In this document: positions 15,132 to 25,537 of the stretch, one piece after another
How the letters are laid out: each line of letters starts with the position of its first letter
How positions within the stretch are numbered: the first letter of the stretch is position 1
From: an uncultured Gammaproteobacteria bacterium
GTDB taxonomy: Bacteria > Pseudomonadota > Gammaproteobacteria > GCA-001735895
Length of the DNA: 32,455 nucleotides
Assembly (NCBI GenBank): GCA_947260025.1
Contig: CAMYON010000047.1
Coordinates: 1-32,455, forward strand
Direction of reading: 5' to 3'
Position numbers and translations under genes: made by a program
The notes under the pieces: generated by a model
The model's database searches: none
Seen by the model: the letters and a program-made list of their open reading frames with translations, nothing else
Told to the model about the DNA's origin: nothing

Positions 15132-15710
15132 TCATTTCCAGTCGTCGCCGAGACCCAGCGGTGCGGGCATACGACTGATCAACTTGTCCAGCAGGTCCGA
15201 GAATTCATTGTTCCATTTCTTACCGAATATCGGATCCTCGTTCTGCTCGAAGGCGGCATCGATTTCTTCCCAGTCCGCCGCTTGCAGCGCCTCGCGGGCA
15301 CGCGGCAGGATTTCGTCTTCTTCCAGCTGCGCGTGGCGGCGCTCGAACTCGGTGTACCTGAGCACGGTATCGCGAAAATGAGGATACTCCGCCGCACCGC
15401 TAAACTCGTATGCCGACAGCGCTTTCAGCATTTCGACGAACAGGATCTCGCCCTCGGTATGCTGCTGGCCCAGTTCACGAATAATGCTTTCGCTCTCGGG
15501 CGCGCGCGCCAAGAGTTTCGGAAACAGGTAGTGATTTTCCTTGGGGTGATGGAAGCGATCGAGAAAGCGGTCGATGTAGGTAAACAGCCCGTGGAAGATG
15601 CCGAAGTCGGGGTGCTTACCGTCATCGATCTCTTCGATCAGCTTGTCGAGGCTGTAAAGCACCGCATCAAGGTTTTTATGTTCGCTTTTGATAATGGAGA
15701 TCGCGCGCAT
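15132..15710 (-). CDS. hemerythrin HHE-domain protein
   Basis: A 192-residue four-helix protein with the expected diiron ligands: H11 (SEHKNLD), H54/H55 with E58 (DRFHHPKENHYLFP), H84 with E88 (QQHTEGE) and H126 (ERRHAQLEEDEILP). Such proteins bind O2 or respond to O2, nitric oxide or iron in the cytoplasm. It is divergent from pobA across a 166-base intergenic region, and every ring-attacking enzyme in this window needs O2, so a role in oxygen supply or sensing is tempting but unproven. The alternative is a general stress or iron protein unrelated to the catabolic genes. The C-terminal 60 residues are a poorly conserved extension. Confidence 0.85.
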   Translation of the reverse strand: MRAISIIKSEHKNLDAVLYSLDKLIEEIDDGKHPDFGIFHGLFTYIDRFLDRFHHPKENHYLFPKLLARAPESESIIRELGQQHTEGEILFVEMLKALSAYEFSGAAEYPHFRDTVLRYTEFERRHAQLEEDEILPRAREALQAADWEEIDAAFEQNEDPIFGKKWNNEFSDLLDKLISRMPAPLGLGDDWK

Positions 15711-15825
15711 TGATGCCTCTCGATGTTAACCGGCCCGACTTTCAAGCTGATCGAAGATACTAACATATTGATTCGATTTGCGATTTGACGAAGATCAGGT
15801 TGCCGGGTGCCGATATTTTGATTGA

Positions 15826-17046
<1,221 letters not shown>

Positions 17047-17057
17047 AGGAGAACGGG

Positions 17058-17852
17058 ATGGACATGATACAACTTGGGGACGTCACCCTGAATTATCGGC
17101 TGGAGGGGGATCCCGACGGCGCGCCGATCGTATTCGCCAATTCGCTGGGGACCGATTTTCGACTATGGGACCAGATCCTGCCTTACCTCCCGGCCGGCCT
17201 CAAAATTCTGCGTTTCGACAAGCGCGGGCATGGATTGTCGAGCTGCCCGGGTGGCGATTACCGCATGGACGACCTGGTCCAGGATACGGTGCGATTGCTA
17301 GAGGCGCTCGAAATCCGGGATTGCCTGTTTGTCGGGCTGTCCATCGGCGGCATTATCGCGCAGGGGCTCGCGGCGAGCCATCCGCACCTGCTGCGCGCGA
17401 TGGTGATTTCCAATACCGCGGCCCGTATCGGCACCGAGGCCATGTGGCGGCAACGAATCGACGCCGCACGGGCGGGCGGCATCGAGGCGCTGGCCGATAG
17501 CGTAATGGAGCGCTGGTTTTCCAAAGCCTATCGCCAGCAGCGCGAGCACGAGCTCATGGCCTGGCGCAACATGTTGACGCGCACCCCGCTGGACGGCTAC
17601 GTCGGCTGCAGCGCGGCGATTGCGGGCAACGATTATACCGAGAGCACCGCCGGCCTGAGCCTGCCGACGCTGGCGATCGCCGGCAGCGAGGACGGCTCGA
17701 CGCCGCCCGACCTGGTGCGCGCCACCGCCGACCTGATTCCGGGCGCACGCTTCGAGTTGATCGACAACGCCGGTCATCTGCCCTGCGTCGAGCAACCGGC
17801 GACCTACGCGCGCATCCTCAACGATTTCATCCTCGAGCAGGGCTATGCCTGA
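17058..17852 (+). CDS. pcaD: 3-oxoadipate enol-lactonase
   Basis: A 264-residue alpha/beta hydrolase that opens 3-oxoadipate enol-lactone to 3-oxoadipate, the last ring-derived step of the protocatechuate branch. Nucleophile elbow GLSIGG at 93-98 (S95); LRFDKRGHGLS near 51-61; the terminal histidine in NAGHLPCVEQP. The ATG at 17058 has an AGGAG ribosome binding site; the longer open frame overlaps pobA in another frame and is spurious. It is separate from pcaC rather than fused to it, unlike the PcaL of some bacteria. Its end overlaps the pcaC start by eight bases, which suggests coupled translation. Confidence 0.92.
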   Translation: MDMIQLGDVTLNYRLEGDPDGAPIVFANSLGTDFRLWDQILPYLPAGLKILRFDKRGHGLSSCPGGDYRMDDLVQDTVRLLEALEIRDCLFVGLSIGGIIAQGLAASHPHLLRAMVISNTAARIGTEAMWRQRIDAARAGGIEALADSVMERWFSKAYRQQREHELMAWRNMLTRTPLDGYVGCSAAIAGNDYTESTAGLSLPTLAIAGSEDGSTPPDLVRATADLIPGARFELIDNAGHLPCVEQPATYARILNDFILEQGYA

Positions 17853-18225
17853 CCGCTACGAAGAGGGCATGAAGATTCGCCGCAAGGTGCTGGGTGACGC
17901 CCATGTCGATGCCGCCGAAGCGTCGACGACCGCTTTCGATGAACCCTTCCAGGCGCTTATCACCGAGGCCGCCTGGGGCAACCTGTGGGCGCGCGACAGC
18001 CTGCCGCTGCGAGAGCGCTCGATGCTGACTATCGCACTGCTTGCCGCGGGCGGAAATTTCGAAGAGATCCCGATGCACATCCGCGCCACCGCCAACACCG
18101 GTGCGAGCCCGGACGACGTCATGGAGGCCCTGCTGCACGTCGCGGTTTATGCCGGCGTGCCGAAGGCGAATCGCGCGATCAAGATCGCGCGCGCAACCTA
18201 TCATGAAATGGGAGTCGAACTGTGA
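17845..18225 (+). CDS. pcaC: 4-carboxymuconolactone decarboxylase
   Basis: A 126-residue protein of the AhpD-like carboxymuconolactone decarboxylase family, full length. Typical pieces: GMKIRRKVLGDAHVDAA at the N-terminus, PLRERSMLTIALLAAGGNFEEIPMHIRATANTGAS in the middle (H78 in the conserved EIPMHI stretch) and EALLHVAVYAGVPKANRA. It decarboxylates 4-carboxymuconolactone to 3-oxoadipate enol-lactone, the substrate of PcaD. It lacks the paired cysteines of peroxidase-type AhpD proteins, which supports the decarboxylase role. Its start lies inside the end of pcaD, and its stop overlaps the GTG of pcaH by four bases. Confidence 0.93.
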   Translation: MPDRYEEGMKIRRKVLGDAHVDAAEASTTAFDEPFQALITEAAWGNLWARDSLPLRERSMLTIALLAAGGNFEEIPMHIRATANTGASPDDVMEALLHVAVYAGVPKANRAIKIARATYHEMGVEL

Positions 18226-18956
18226 GCTCGGACCAGTCCTCCGGTTACCTGCCGCGAGACCGCGCCTGGCAGCCACCGGCGCTGGCGCCGGATTACAAAT
18301 CGAGCCGACTGCGTTCACCGCGCCAGCCCCTGTTGATCCTGCCGACGACGCTGTCCGAGGAGAGCGGCCCGGTATTCGGCCACGACGTCATCGGCCCGCA
18401 CGATGACGACCTGATCCACAACTGCGCCGCCGACGGGCGCAGCGCGCTCGGTCCGCGCATACTCGTGCACGGGCATTTACGCGACCAGTCGGGTCGCGCC
18501 GTGCCCAACGCGCTGATCGAGGTCTGGCAGGCTAACGCCGCCGGGCGTTACCGTCACCCGAACGAAACCTACATCGCGCCGCTGGACCCAAATTTCGGCG
18601 GCTGCGGCCGCTGCCTGACCGACGGCGACGGTTATTACCGTTTCCTGAGTATTCAGCCCGCGCCCTATCCCTGGCCGAACGGACCCAATTCCTGGCGCCC
18701 GGCGCATATTCACTTTTCGCTGTTCGGCGAGGCCTTCGCGCAGCGCCTGATCACGCAGATGTACTTCGAGGGCGACCCGCTGATCCCGCTGTGCCCGATC
18801 GTCAACGCGATCCCGCGCGAGGACGCGATCGACACGCTGATCGCGCGGCTCGATATGGATGCGGCGCTGCCGATGGACATGCTCGCGTGGCGCTTCGACC
18901 TGACGCTGCGCGGACGCGCGCAGACTTATTTCGAAAATCGGCCGGAGGGTTTGTAA
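18222..18956 (+). CDS. pcaH: protocatechuate 3,4-dioxygenase beta subunit
   Basis: A 244-residue catalytic subunit of the intradiol dioxygenase that cleaves protocatechuate to 3-carboxy-cis,cis-muconate. All iron ligands are present: Y110, Y149, H162 and H164, each two positions from those of the Pseudomonas putida enzyme (Y108, Y147, H160, H162), and R159 corresponds to the conserved active-site arginine. Motifs: IEVWQANAAGRYRHP and YPWPNGPNSWRPAHIHFS. The GTG start at 18222 overlaps the pcaC stop (GTGA). It pairs with PcaG, encoded directly after, in the usual mixed oligomer with one Fe(III) per alpha-beta unit. Confidence 0.95.
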   Translation: MSSDQSSGYLPRDRAWQPPALAPDYKSSRLRSPRQPLLILPTTLSEESGPVFGHDVIGPHDDDLIHNCAADGRSALGPRILVHGHLRDQSGRAVPNALIEVWQANAAGRYRHPNETYIAPLDPNFGGCGRCLTDGDGYYRFLSIQPAPYPWPNGPNSWRPAHIHFSLFGEAFAQRLITQMYFEGDPLIPLCPIVNAIPREDAIDTLIARLDMDAALPMDMLAWRFDLTLRGRAQTYFENRPEGL

Positions 18957-19570
18957 TGACGGACGACGACACCCGGCACGAATCGCCATCGCAGACCGCG
19001 GGTCCCTACGTGCATATCGGCTGCCTGCCGAACTGGAGCGGTATCGCCGGCGTTTACGCCGAGGATCCGGGCAGCCGGTTGATCAATGCCGACACGCGCG
19101 GTGAGCGCGTCAGCGTCGCGGGGCGCATATTCGACGGCGACGGCGCGCCGGTGCTGGACGCGGTGATCGAGGTCTGGCAGGCCGATGCCGCCGGGCTGTA
19201 CCCGTCGCCGGTCGAAACCCGCGGTGCCGCCGATCCGAATTTCGCCGGCTGGGGGCGCATCGCGACCGCTTTCGACAGTGGCGAGTTTCGCCTCGATACG
19301 ATACGGCCGGGCAGGGTGCCTTACCCGGACGGCCGCCCGCAGGCGCCGCACATCAACTGCTGGATCGTCGCGCGCGGCATCAATGTCGGTCTGCAGACGC
19401 GCGTTTATTTTGCCGACGAGGCCGACGCCAACGCCGAAGACCCGGTGCTTTCGTCGATAAAACCACGCGCACGCCTCGATACGCTGTTGGCACAACCCGA
19501 CGGCGAAGGCGGCTTCCGTTTCGACATTTACCTGCAGGGAGAACGCGAAACCGTGTTCTTCGATATCTGA
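18956..19570 (+). CDS. pcaG: protocatechuate 3,4-dioxygenase alpha subunit
   Basis: A 204-residue subunit, homologous to PcaH but without the iron ligands, as expected of the alpha chain: IEVWQADAAGLYPSP where PcaH has GRYRHP, and APHINCWI where PcaH has AHIHFS. The N-terminus ESPSQTAGPYVHIG is the usual alpha-subunit start, which contributes to the active-site pocket. Its ATG overlaps the last base of the pcaH stop codon (TAATG), so production of the two chains is probably coupled. The frame is open upstream within pcaH, but that part is a shadow. Together with PcaH it forms protocatechuate 3,4-dioxygenase. Confidence 0.94.
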   Translation: MTDDDTRHESPSQTAGPYVHIGCLPNWSGIAGVYAEDPGSRLINADTRGERVSVAGRIFDGDGAPVLDAVIEVWQADAAGLYPSPVETRGAADPNFAGWGRIATAFDSGEFRLDTIRPGRVPYPDGRPQAPHINCWIVARGINVGLQTRVYFADEADANAEDPVLSSIKPRARLDTLLAQPDGEGGFRFDIYLQGERETVFFDI

Positions 19571-19575
19571 TCGCG

Positions 19576-20919
19576 ATGACCGTCTCTCCGTTCGATTCCG
19601 GGATTTACCGCGAACTGCTGTTCGACGCCGAGATTGGCGGGTACTGCAGCGATGCGGCCCAAATCGGCGCGTGGCTGCGGGTCGAAGCCGCGCTCGCCAG
19701 GTCCCAGGGAGAACTCGGTATTATCCCGGCGGAGAGCGCCGCGGCGATCGTGCGAGCCTGTGCCGAGCTTGAAATCGAGCCGGCGAGTCTCGCCGCCGGC
19801 ACCGGCCGCGACGGTATTCCGATACCGGCGCTGGTCGCAATGCTGCAGGCGGTGCTCGGTGACGAACACGCCGCCTATGTGCACTTCGGCGCGACCACGC
19901 AGGACATCATGGATACTGGGCTGATGCTGCGTCTGCGCGACGTCTGCGACGTAGTCGCCGCGCGGCTCGAGCTGGTGTTGAACGTGCTCGCCGACCTGGC
20001 CGATGCGCATGCCGAGCTGCCGCTCGCAGCGCGTACCCGTCGCATGCCGGCGACGCCGACGTCCTTCGGCGCGATTGCCGCCGCGTGGGGCGCGCCGCTG
20101 TTGCAGCAGGCGCAGACGCTTGCGCAAATGCGCCCGCGTCTGCTGCGTGTCAGCCTCGCCGGCGCGTCTGGCAACGCGTCCGCGCTCGGGCCGCAGGCTT
20201 CTGAACTACGGGCGGCGCTGGCGCGGGAACTCGACCTTGCGAACGACGAATCGAGCTGGCACACGAACCGAAACGCACTCGCCGAATTCGCGTCCTGGCT
20301 GACGCGGTTGACCGGGTCGCTGGCCAGAATCAGCGAGGACTGTCTGCTCGGCGCGCGGCCGGAAGTTGGGGAACTGAAGCTCGCTTCCAGCGGCGGCTCG
20401 TCGACGCTGCCGCACAAACAAAACCCGGTCGAGGCTGAAACCTTGCTTTCGCTGTTCGATATCGCGCTCGCGCTCGACGGCGCGATGAACCGGGCGCTAT
20501 TGCACCGCCAGCAGCGCGATGGCGCCGCCTGGATGCTCGAATGGCACGCGCTGCCACAACTATGCGTCGCCGCCGGACGCGCGCTGCAGCTCGCGATTGC
20601 GCTGCTGACCCGGCTCGAACCCGATCCCGAACGCATGCGCGCCAACCTCGACGGCAGGCACGGGCTCGTCTACGCGGAAGCGATCAGCTTCCGCCTCGCC
20701 GACGACATGCCGCGTCCCGCAGCGCAAGCCTTGGTCAAACAGGCCTGCGCCGACGCGGTCGCGCAAGACTGCCAACTGGTCGACCTGATCGCACATCGCT
20801 TTGCGACCATCGACTGGCGTGAAGTCGTCGATCCGGCGCAGCAACTCGGCGATGCGCCGGCGCAGGCGCGAAGTTTCGCCGGGCTGGCACGCGCCGCGGT
20901 TAGCGGTCAGGGCAAATAG
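19576..20919 (+). CDS. pcaB: 3-carboxy-cis,cis-muconate cycloisomerase
   Basis: A 447-residue member of the fumarase/aspartase superfamily; it lactonises 3-carboxy-cis,cis-muconate to 4-carboxymuconolactone for PcaC. The superfamily signature GGSSTLPHKQNP lies near 274-285; YVHFGATTQDIMDTGL near 95-110 and ARTRRMPATPTSFG near 153-166 are the other two conserved regions. It starts six bases after pcaG and ends the pob-pca operon. The convergent MFS gene ends 173 bases away; I see no convincing terminator between them, only a weak 5-bp stem near 21063-21087. The relative adenylosuccinate lyase is excluded by the pca context. Confidence 0.93.
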   Translation: MTVSPFDSGIYRELLFDAEIGGYCSDAAQIGAWLRVEAALARSQGELGIIPAESAAAIVRACAELEIEPASLAAGTGRDGIPIPALVAMLQAVLGDEHAAYVHFGATTQDIMDTGLMLRLRDVCDVVAARLELVLNVLADLADAHAELPLAARTRRMPATPTSFGAIAAAWGAPLLQQAQTLAQMRPRLLRVSLAGASGNASALGPQASELRAALARELDLANDESSWHTNRNALAEFASWLTRLTGSLARISEDCLLGARPEVGELKLASSGGSSTLPHKQNPVEAETLLSLFDIALALDGAMNRALLHRQQRDGAAWMLEWHALPQLCVAAGRALQLAIALLTRLEPDPERMRANLDGRHGLVYAEAISFRLADDMPRPAAQALVKQACADAVAQDCQLVDLIAHRFATIDWREVVDPAQQLGDAPAQARSFAGLARAAVSGQGK

Positions 20920-21092
20920 GAAAATTCCGGTATAGGGAAATAGCAAAGGCGCTGGATTTATCGCCAAACCTCGCGATCAAGTACGAGATTTCCGCAAGCA
21001 GCCCACCTGGCCCCTAATCTTTGGCAACCAATTCAATGATCCTGATCTCCTGACGATGTGCTCCCGGGCATTTTTCGTTTAGCCGGGATGTC

Positions 21093-22277
21093 TCAGGTTC
21101 CGGGCGTCCTGGCAATGCGCTTGCGCAGTAACCCCGCGCACAGCAGGCCGAGGCCGGCCATCAGCGCGACCTCGAAGCCGGCGTAGGCCCAGGTGCCGCC
21201 GGTTTCGACCAGGCTGCCGACCATCAGCGGGCCTACGGTCTGGCCGATGCCCGCGCCCTGTAGCAGCAAACCCGACATCAGCGCGATATGCGACGGCCGC
21301 GCGGCGAAGCGTGGCGCGAGCGCGAACGCGGTGCCGGGGTAGAGACCGCCGCAGGTCGAAAACGCGATGCCGCACAGGGTTTTCATCGCGGGGCTGGTGA
21401 AGGGCGCGAACACGAGCGCGCCGAATACGCCCATCGCGACGAAGGCGAACAGCAGCAGGCGGGTGGGGTCAAGACCGCGGCCGATCAGCCAGCCGGCGCC
21501 GACGTTGCCGATCACGTTCGCCATCGCCACCAGCGCGCCGAGGTAGGCGGCGCTGCCGAGCGCGAGACCCTGGTCGGTGATCAGCAGTGTCGGAAAGAAC
21601 GCGGTTACCGGCTGGTAGAGCGCGGAGTAACAGGCGAAGCCGCCGACCAGCAGCAGCGGACCCGCCCGCAGCGCGGTGGCGACGATATCGGCGACGGCGG
21701 GTGTTGCGCCATGGGCCTCGCGCTCGCCCCGAAAAAACAGCGCGAGCAGCACGCACCACAGCAGCATTACCAGACCGACGTCGTTCCACAGGCCGCGCCA
21801 GCCGTGCCATGCGACGAGCCACGGCGTGATCAGCATCGATGCGCCGATGCCGGCGGGCATGAACGCGCCCCACAGTCCCATTGCCAGCGGTCGCTCTCGC
21901 GGGCTCGCGGAGCGGCTGATCAGCGACGGCAGCGCGACGATTGCGAGGATAAAGCCGAAACCCTCGAGCAGGCGCGTGGCCAGCAGCCAGGCGAAGTCGT
22001 TAGTCTGCGCCCCGAGCAGGCTGCCCGCGGCCGAGATTGCGAGCCCCGCGCAGGCGGTGCGCACGTGGCCGACGCGGTCGGAGACGAGGCCGAAACCCGC
22101 GCCGAGCAGGGCGCCGACCAGCGTGAACAGCGACACGATCAGCCCGGCCTCGAACAGGCTCAAACCCAGTTCGTCGATGATCAGCGCCAGCGACGCGGCG
22201 GTCTTGCCGATCTGGAACGCGGCGATGCAACCGGCGATGAACGCGACCCAGATCCGGGTCCAGTTGGTTTCATTCAT
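21093..22277 (-). CDS. MFS transporter, CynX/NimT-like
   Basis: A 394-residue protein with about twelve membrane segments. The loop GFGLVSDRVGHVRTA between segments 2 and 3 is a recognisable MFS A-motif. A second motif copy around GWLIGRGLDPTRLL marks the second half. It is the last gene of the long minus-strand box unit, 88 bases after pcaF, and so may carry benzoate or a related aromatic acid, although it does not look like the PcaK/BenK aromatic-acid symporters. Substrate and direction cannot be read from sequence. The ribosome binding site is poor. Confidence 0.82.
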   Translation of the reverse strand: MNETNWTRIWVAFIAGCIAAFQIGKTAASLALIIDELGLSLFEAGLIVSLFTLVGALLGAGFGLVSDRVGHVRTACAGLAISAAGSLLGAQTNDFAWLLATRLLEGFGFILAIVALPSLISRSASPRERPLAMGLWGAFMPAGIGASMLITPWLVAWHGWRGLWNDVGLVMLLWCVLLALFFRGEREAHGATPAVADIVATALRAGPLLLVGGFACYSALYQPVTAFFPTLLITDQGLALGSAAYLGALVAMANVIGNVGAGWLIGRGLDPTRLLLFAFVAMGVFGALVFAPFTSPAMKTLCGIAFSTCGGLYPGTAFALAPRFAARPSHIALMSGLLLQGAGIGQTVGPLMVGSLVETGGTWAYAGFEVALMAGLGLLCAGLLRKRIARTPGT

Positions 22278-22365
22278 GAGAAGGAACGATCGGGCATGCT
22301 AACCCGAAAGTTGCTTCGTCGAAAACGAAACATCAGGGCCGAAGTGGTTGGCATACTGCGAGAAG

Positions 22366-23568
22366 TCAAACCCGTTCGACGATGACGGCGATTCCCTGGC
22401 CGACGCCGATGCACATCGTACACAGCGCATAGCGGCCGCCGCCTTGATGCAGCTGGTTGACCGCGGTGGTCACCAGGCGCGCGCCGCTGGCGCCGAGCGG
22501 ATGGCCGAGCGCGATCGCACCGCCGTTCGGATTGACGCGTTCATCGTCGTCGGCCAGACCGAGATCGCGCAGTACCGCGAGGCCCTGGGCGGCAAAAGCC
22601 TCGTTCAATTCGATGACGTCCATTTGCTCTAGCGTAAGCCCGGTCAGTTCGAGCACCTTGCGTGAGGCCGGCGCTGGGCCCATGCCCATGATGCGTGGCG
22701 CCAGGCCGGCGGTTGCCATACCGAGCACGCGGGCGCGGGGAGTCAGGCCATGTTTGCTGGCACTCGCCTCGTCGGCCAGCAGCAGGGCGCAGGCGCCGTC
22801 GTTGATGCCGGAGGCGTTGCCCGCGGTAATGCTGCCGTCGGCGCGCACGATGGGCCGCAGGCTCGCCAGTTTTTCCAGCGTGGTGGCGCGCGGGTGTTCG
22901 TCGAACTCGACGATCGTCGGATCGCCCCTGCGTTGCGTCACGCTGACCGGGGTAATTTCCCGGGTGAAGAAGCCGGATTGTTTCGCGCGCGCGGCGTTTT
23001 GTTGCGAGCGCAGCGCCATGCGGTCCTGTGCTTCGCGCTCGATATGATAATCGGCGGCGACGTTCTCCGCGGTTTCGGGCATCGAATCCGTGCCGTACTT
23101 TTGCTGCATCAAAGGATTGATGAAACGCCAGCCCAGGGTGGTGTCGTAAATCGCGTTGTCGCGGCTGAAAGCCGTCTCGGCTTTTGGCATCACGAACGGT
23201 GCGCGGCTCATGCTCTCCACGCCGCCGGCGATCATCAGTTGCGCTTCGCCGCTCCTGATGGCGCGTGCCGCGCTGCCGACCGCGTCCATGCCCGAGCCGC
23301 ACAGGCGGTTGACCGTGCTTGCCGGCACTTCCTGCGGCAGTCCCGCGAGCAGTGCCGACATGCGAGCCACGTTGCGATTATCCTCGCCGGCCTGGTTGGC
23401 GCAGCCGTAAATCACGTCACTGACGGCCTGCCAGTCGACATCGGGATTGCGCGCCATCAGCGCCTTGATCGGCAGCGCGCCGAGGTCGTCGGTGCGCAGC
23501 TGCGACAGGGCGCCGCCATAGCGACCAATCGGCGTTCGTATCGCGTCGCAAATATAAGCCTGGTTCAT
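22366..23568 (-). CDS. pcaF: 3-oxoadipyl-CoA thiolase
   Basis: A 400-residue thiolase, full length. Active-site Cys90 in NRLCGSGMDAVG, the histidine in ALGHPLGASGAR and Cys386 in CTMCIGVGQG. The N-terminus AYICDAIRTPIGRYGGALS and the DNAIYDTTLGWRFINP stretch are typical of PcaF/PaaJ rather than of acetoacetyl-CoA thiolases. It cleaves 3-oxoadipyl-CoA to succinyl-CoA and acetyl-CoA. It lies in the box unit and overlaps the MaoC gene by four bases (ATGA), yet would serve the protocatechuate branch as well, since no second copy is in the window. Confidence 0.93.
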   Translation of the reverse strand: MNQAYICDAIRTPIGRYGGALSQLRTDDLGALPIKALMARNPDVDWQAVSDVIYGCANQAGEDNRNVARMSALLAGLPQEVPASTVNRLCGSGMDAVGSAARAIRSGEAQLMIAGGVESMSRAPFVMPKAETAFSRDNAIYDTTLGWRFINPLMQQKYGTDSMPETAENVAADYHIEREAQDRMALRSQQNAARAKQSGFFTREITPVSVTQRRGDPTIVEFDEHPRATTLEKLASLRPIVRADGSITAGNASGINDGACALLLADEASASKHGLTPRARVLGMATAGLAPRIMGMGPAPASRKVLELTGLTLEQMDVIELNEAFAAQGLAVLRDLGLADDDERVNPNGGAIALGHPLGASGARLVTTAVNQLHQGGGRYALCTMCIGVGQGIAVIVERV

Positions 23569-24014
23569 GATGATTGCTCTGCTGAAAGATCAAAAAAACT
23601 GGTTGCCTCGAGCTCGAGCACCTCGACCTCGTCCTGGTTTAGCATGTGCCAGCGCCAACGCAGTATGCCGAGCTCCGGGGATTTCGACGCGCGGCGGGTT
23701 TCCAGCACCGTGGCGCGCACCGACAGGCGATCGCCGGGGCGTACCGGCGCCGGCCATTTCACGTATTCCAGGCCGGGAGAGGCGAAGGATTCCGATCCGG
23801 TTAGCACCGCATCGACCATCAGGCGCATCGCGATGCCGCAGGTATGCCAGCCGCTCGCGATCAGGCTATCGAAGCGCCCCTGCGCGGCTGCCTGCGGATC
23901 GGTATGGAACCACTGGGGATCGTACTGCCGCGCAAATTCGATGATTTCCTCGGCGCTAACCCGGTAGGGGCCTGCATCGATAATCTGCCCGGCTTTGAAT
24001 TCGTCGAACTTCAT
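23565..24014 (-). CDS. MaoC-family enoyl-CoA hydratase
   Basis: A 149-residue single hotdog MaoC domain. Catalytic residues D32 and H37 in the motif ARQYDPQWFHTDP, followed by GRFDSLIASGWHTCGIAMRLM, typical of (R)-specific hydratases and acyl dehydratases. The start at 24014 (MKFDEFKAGQIID) is the usual family N-terminus; the longer frame overlaps the dehydrogenase gene. It is five bases after that gene and overlaps pcaF by four, so it is firmly in the operon. Its place in the box pathway is not obvious, because hydration of the 2,3-dehydroadipyl-CoA unit is normally done by an enoyl-CoA hydratase of the crotonase type, also present here. It may act on a side intermediate. Confidence 0.8.
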   Translation of the reverse strand: MKFDEFKAGQIIDAGPYRVSAEEIIEFARQYDPQWFHTDPQAAAQGRFDSLIASGWHTCGIAMRLMVDAVLTGSESFASPGLEYVKWPAPVRPGDRLSVRATVLETRRASKSPELGILRWRWHMLNQDEVEVLELEATSFFDLSAEQSS

Positions 24015-24019
24015 GCGTT

Positions 24020-25537
24020 TCAGGCGCCCGCCGGGCCCGACGACTTTCGCCACACGCGATGGCGCAGCCACGGGCTGACCCGATAACGTTCGCCACGGTA
24101 GAAATCGTCCAGTCGATCCAGTAAGGCAACCACGGCGGGTGGTTGCCATTGTTCCAGCCACTCGAACGGCCCGGCGGGGTAGTTTACGCCGAGCTTCATC
24201 GCGTCGTTGGCCCCGGTTTCGCTGCAAACGCCCTGCTGTACGGCATCTGCCGCCTCGTTGATTAACATCGCAATGGTGCGCGCGACTACCAGCCCAGGGG
24301 TATCGGCGATGCGCAGCGGCACGAAACCGATCAGCGCCAGCCAGTCGGGAGCGTCGGCGACCCATTGATTCGAGGCGCGACCGGCATGACTCCAGGCCAG
24401 TACCGTGCCCGCTGCGTCGGTTAGCGGCAAATCGAACACCGCGACGTCACGACCGAGTTCGCTGGCGCAGCGTCCGTCGGTCAAACGCAGCCTGGCGCTG
24501 TCGACCTGCAGCCCGACCCATTTGCTGTCGTGAATGCGTTCGAAACGGCAGCCCTGCTGCTGCAACGCCCGGGCGATGCGCTCCGCGATCGGCCCCCGGC
24601 CGCGGAGCGCGAGGCTGTCACAGGCGGGCGCCGCGGCAGGCACGGGATAATCCGCCGCGCCCGGCTTCTGGTCGGCGCTATAGGCATAAAAGCCCTCTCC
24701 GCTCTTGCGTCCCAGCAGGCCGCCGTCGACCAGCTCCTGCTGCACCGGCGACGGCGCATAACGCTTGTCGAAGAAGTTCGCCTCGTACACCGAGCACGTC
24801 ACCGAGAAATTGGTATCGTGACCGATCAGGTCCATCAGTTCGCAGGGTCCCATGCGAAACCCGGCGCCGCGCAGGCAGGCGTCGAGCACGCCCGGTGTCG
24901 CCGCCTGTTCCTGCAGCAGCGCCAGGCATTCGGCGTAAAACGGGCGTGCGATCCGGTTGACGATAAATCCAGGTGTCGAACGGGCGTGTACCGGAACCTT
25001 GCCCCAGGTTTTCGCCAGGTCATGGATAGATTCGGCGACCGCGGCCGAGGTCTGCAGGCCGGAGACGACTTCGACCAGTTTCATCAGGGCCACCGGGTTG
25101 AAAAAATGCATGCCCACCAGGCGTTCGGGATGCCGCAGCCCGTTGGCAAGCGCGGTCACCGAAAGCGAGGATGTATTGGTCGCGAGGATACAGTCGTCGC
25201 TGACGATATCCTCTAGTTGCCGAAACAGCCCTCGTTTGATCTCGATGTCCTCGACCACGGCTTCGATCACGAGGTCGACCGCGCCGGCCGCCTGCAGCGA
25301 TTCGACGGGGGTGATCGCCGACAGGGCGTCGCGTGCGAAATCGTCGCTGAATTTGCCTTTGGCGACCAGCTTGTCGAAGGTGGCCTGCAAGGCTGCCCTG
25401 GCGTCGACCGCGGCCCCCGGCTTATTGTCGAACAGCAATACCGGGTGACCCGACTGCGCCGCCACCTGGGCGATGCCGCTACCCATGATGCCGGCGCCGA
25501 CGACCAGTACGCCGCGGATGCCCGGTGCGTCGCTCAT
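24020..25537 (-). CDS. paaH: 3-hydroxyacyl-CoA dehydrogenase, PaaH type
   Basis: A 505-residue protein. The NAD-binding motif GAGIMGSG (14-21) and the catalytic segment GMHFFNPVALMKLVEVV are followed by the C-terminal domain (STPGFIVNRIARPFY, then GPCELMDLIGHDTNF) and a second, diverged C-terminal domain repeat, as in PaaH and other long 3-hydroxyadipyl-CoA dehydrogenases. The likely reaction is 3-hydroxyadipyl-CoA to 3-oxoadipyl-CoA, the step directly before PcaF. It overlaps the enoyl-CoA hydratase by four bases (ATGA) and precedes the MaoC gene by five. A 3-hydroxybutyryl-CoA dehydrogenase would be shorter (about 280 residues). Confidence 0.88.
   Translation of the reverse strand: MSDAPGIRGVLVVGAGIMGSGIAQVAAQSGHPVLLFDNKPGAAVDARAALQATFDKLVAKGKFSDDFARDALSAITPVESLQAAGAVDLVIEAVVEDIEIKRGLFRQLEDIVSDDCILATNTSSLSVTALANGLRHPERLVGMHFFNPVALMKLVEVVSGLQTSAAVAESIHDLAKTWGKVPVHARSTPGFIVNRIARPFYAECLALLQEQAATPGVLDACLRGAGFRMGPCELMDLIGHDTNFSVTCSVYEANFFDKRYAPSPVQQELVDGGLLGRKSGEGFYAYSADQKPGAADYPVPAAAPACDSLALRGRGPIAERIARALQQQGCRFERIHDSKWVGLQVDSARLRLTDGRCASELGRDVAVFDLPLTDAAGTVLAWSHAGRASNQWVADAPDWLALIGFVPLRIADTPGLVVARTIAMLINEAADAVQQGVCSETGANDAMKLGVNYPAGPFEWLEQWQPPAVVALLDRLDDFYRGERYRVSPWLRHRVWRKSSGPAGA

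Noticed and set aside
21056-21090. Possible terminator between pcaB and the MFS gene (CCCGG...CCGGG)
   Set aside because: The stem has only five pairs with a 15-base loop; too weak to list as a feature.
21288-22385. 365-codon plus-strand open frame opposite the MFS gene
   Set aside because: Its translation is highly charged and low in complexity (many E, R, A, G, Q), as expected from the reverse strand of a membrane-protein gene.
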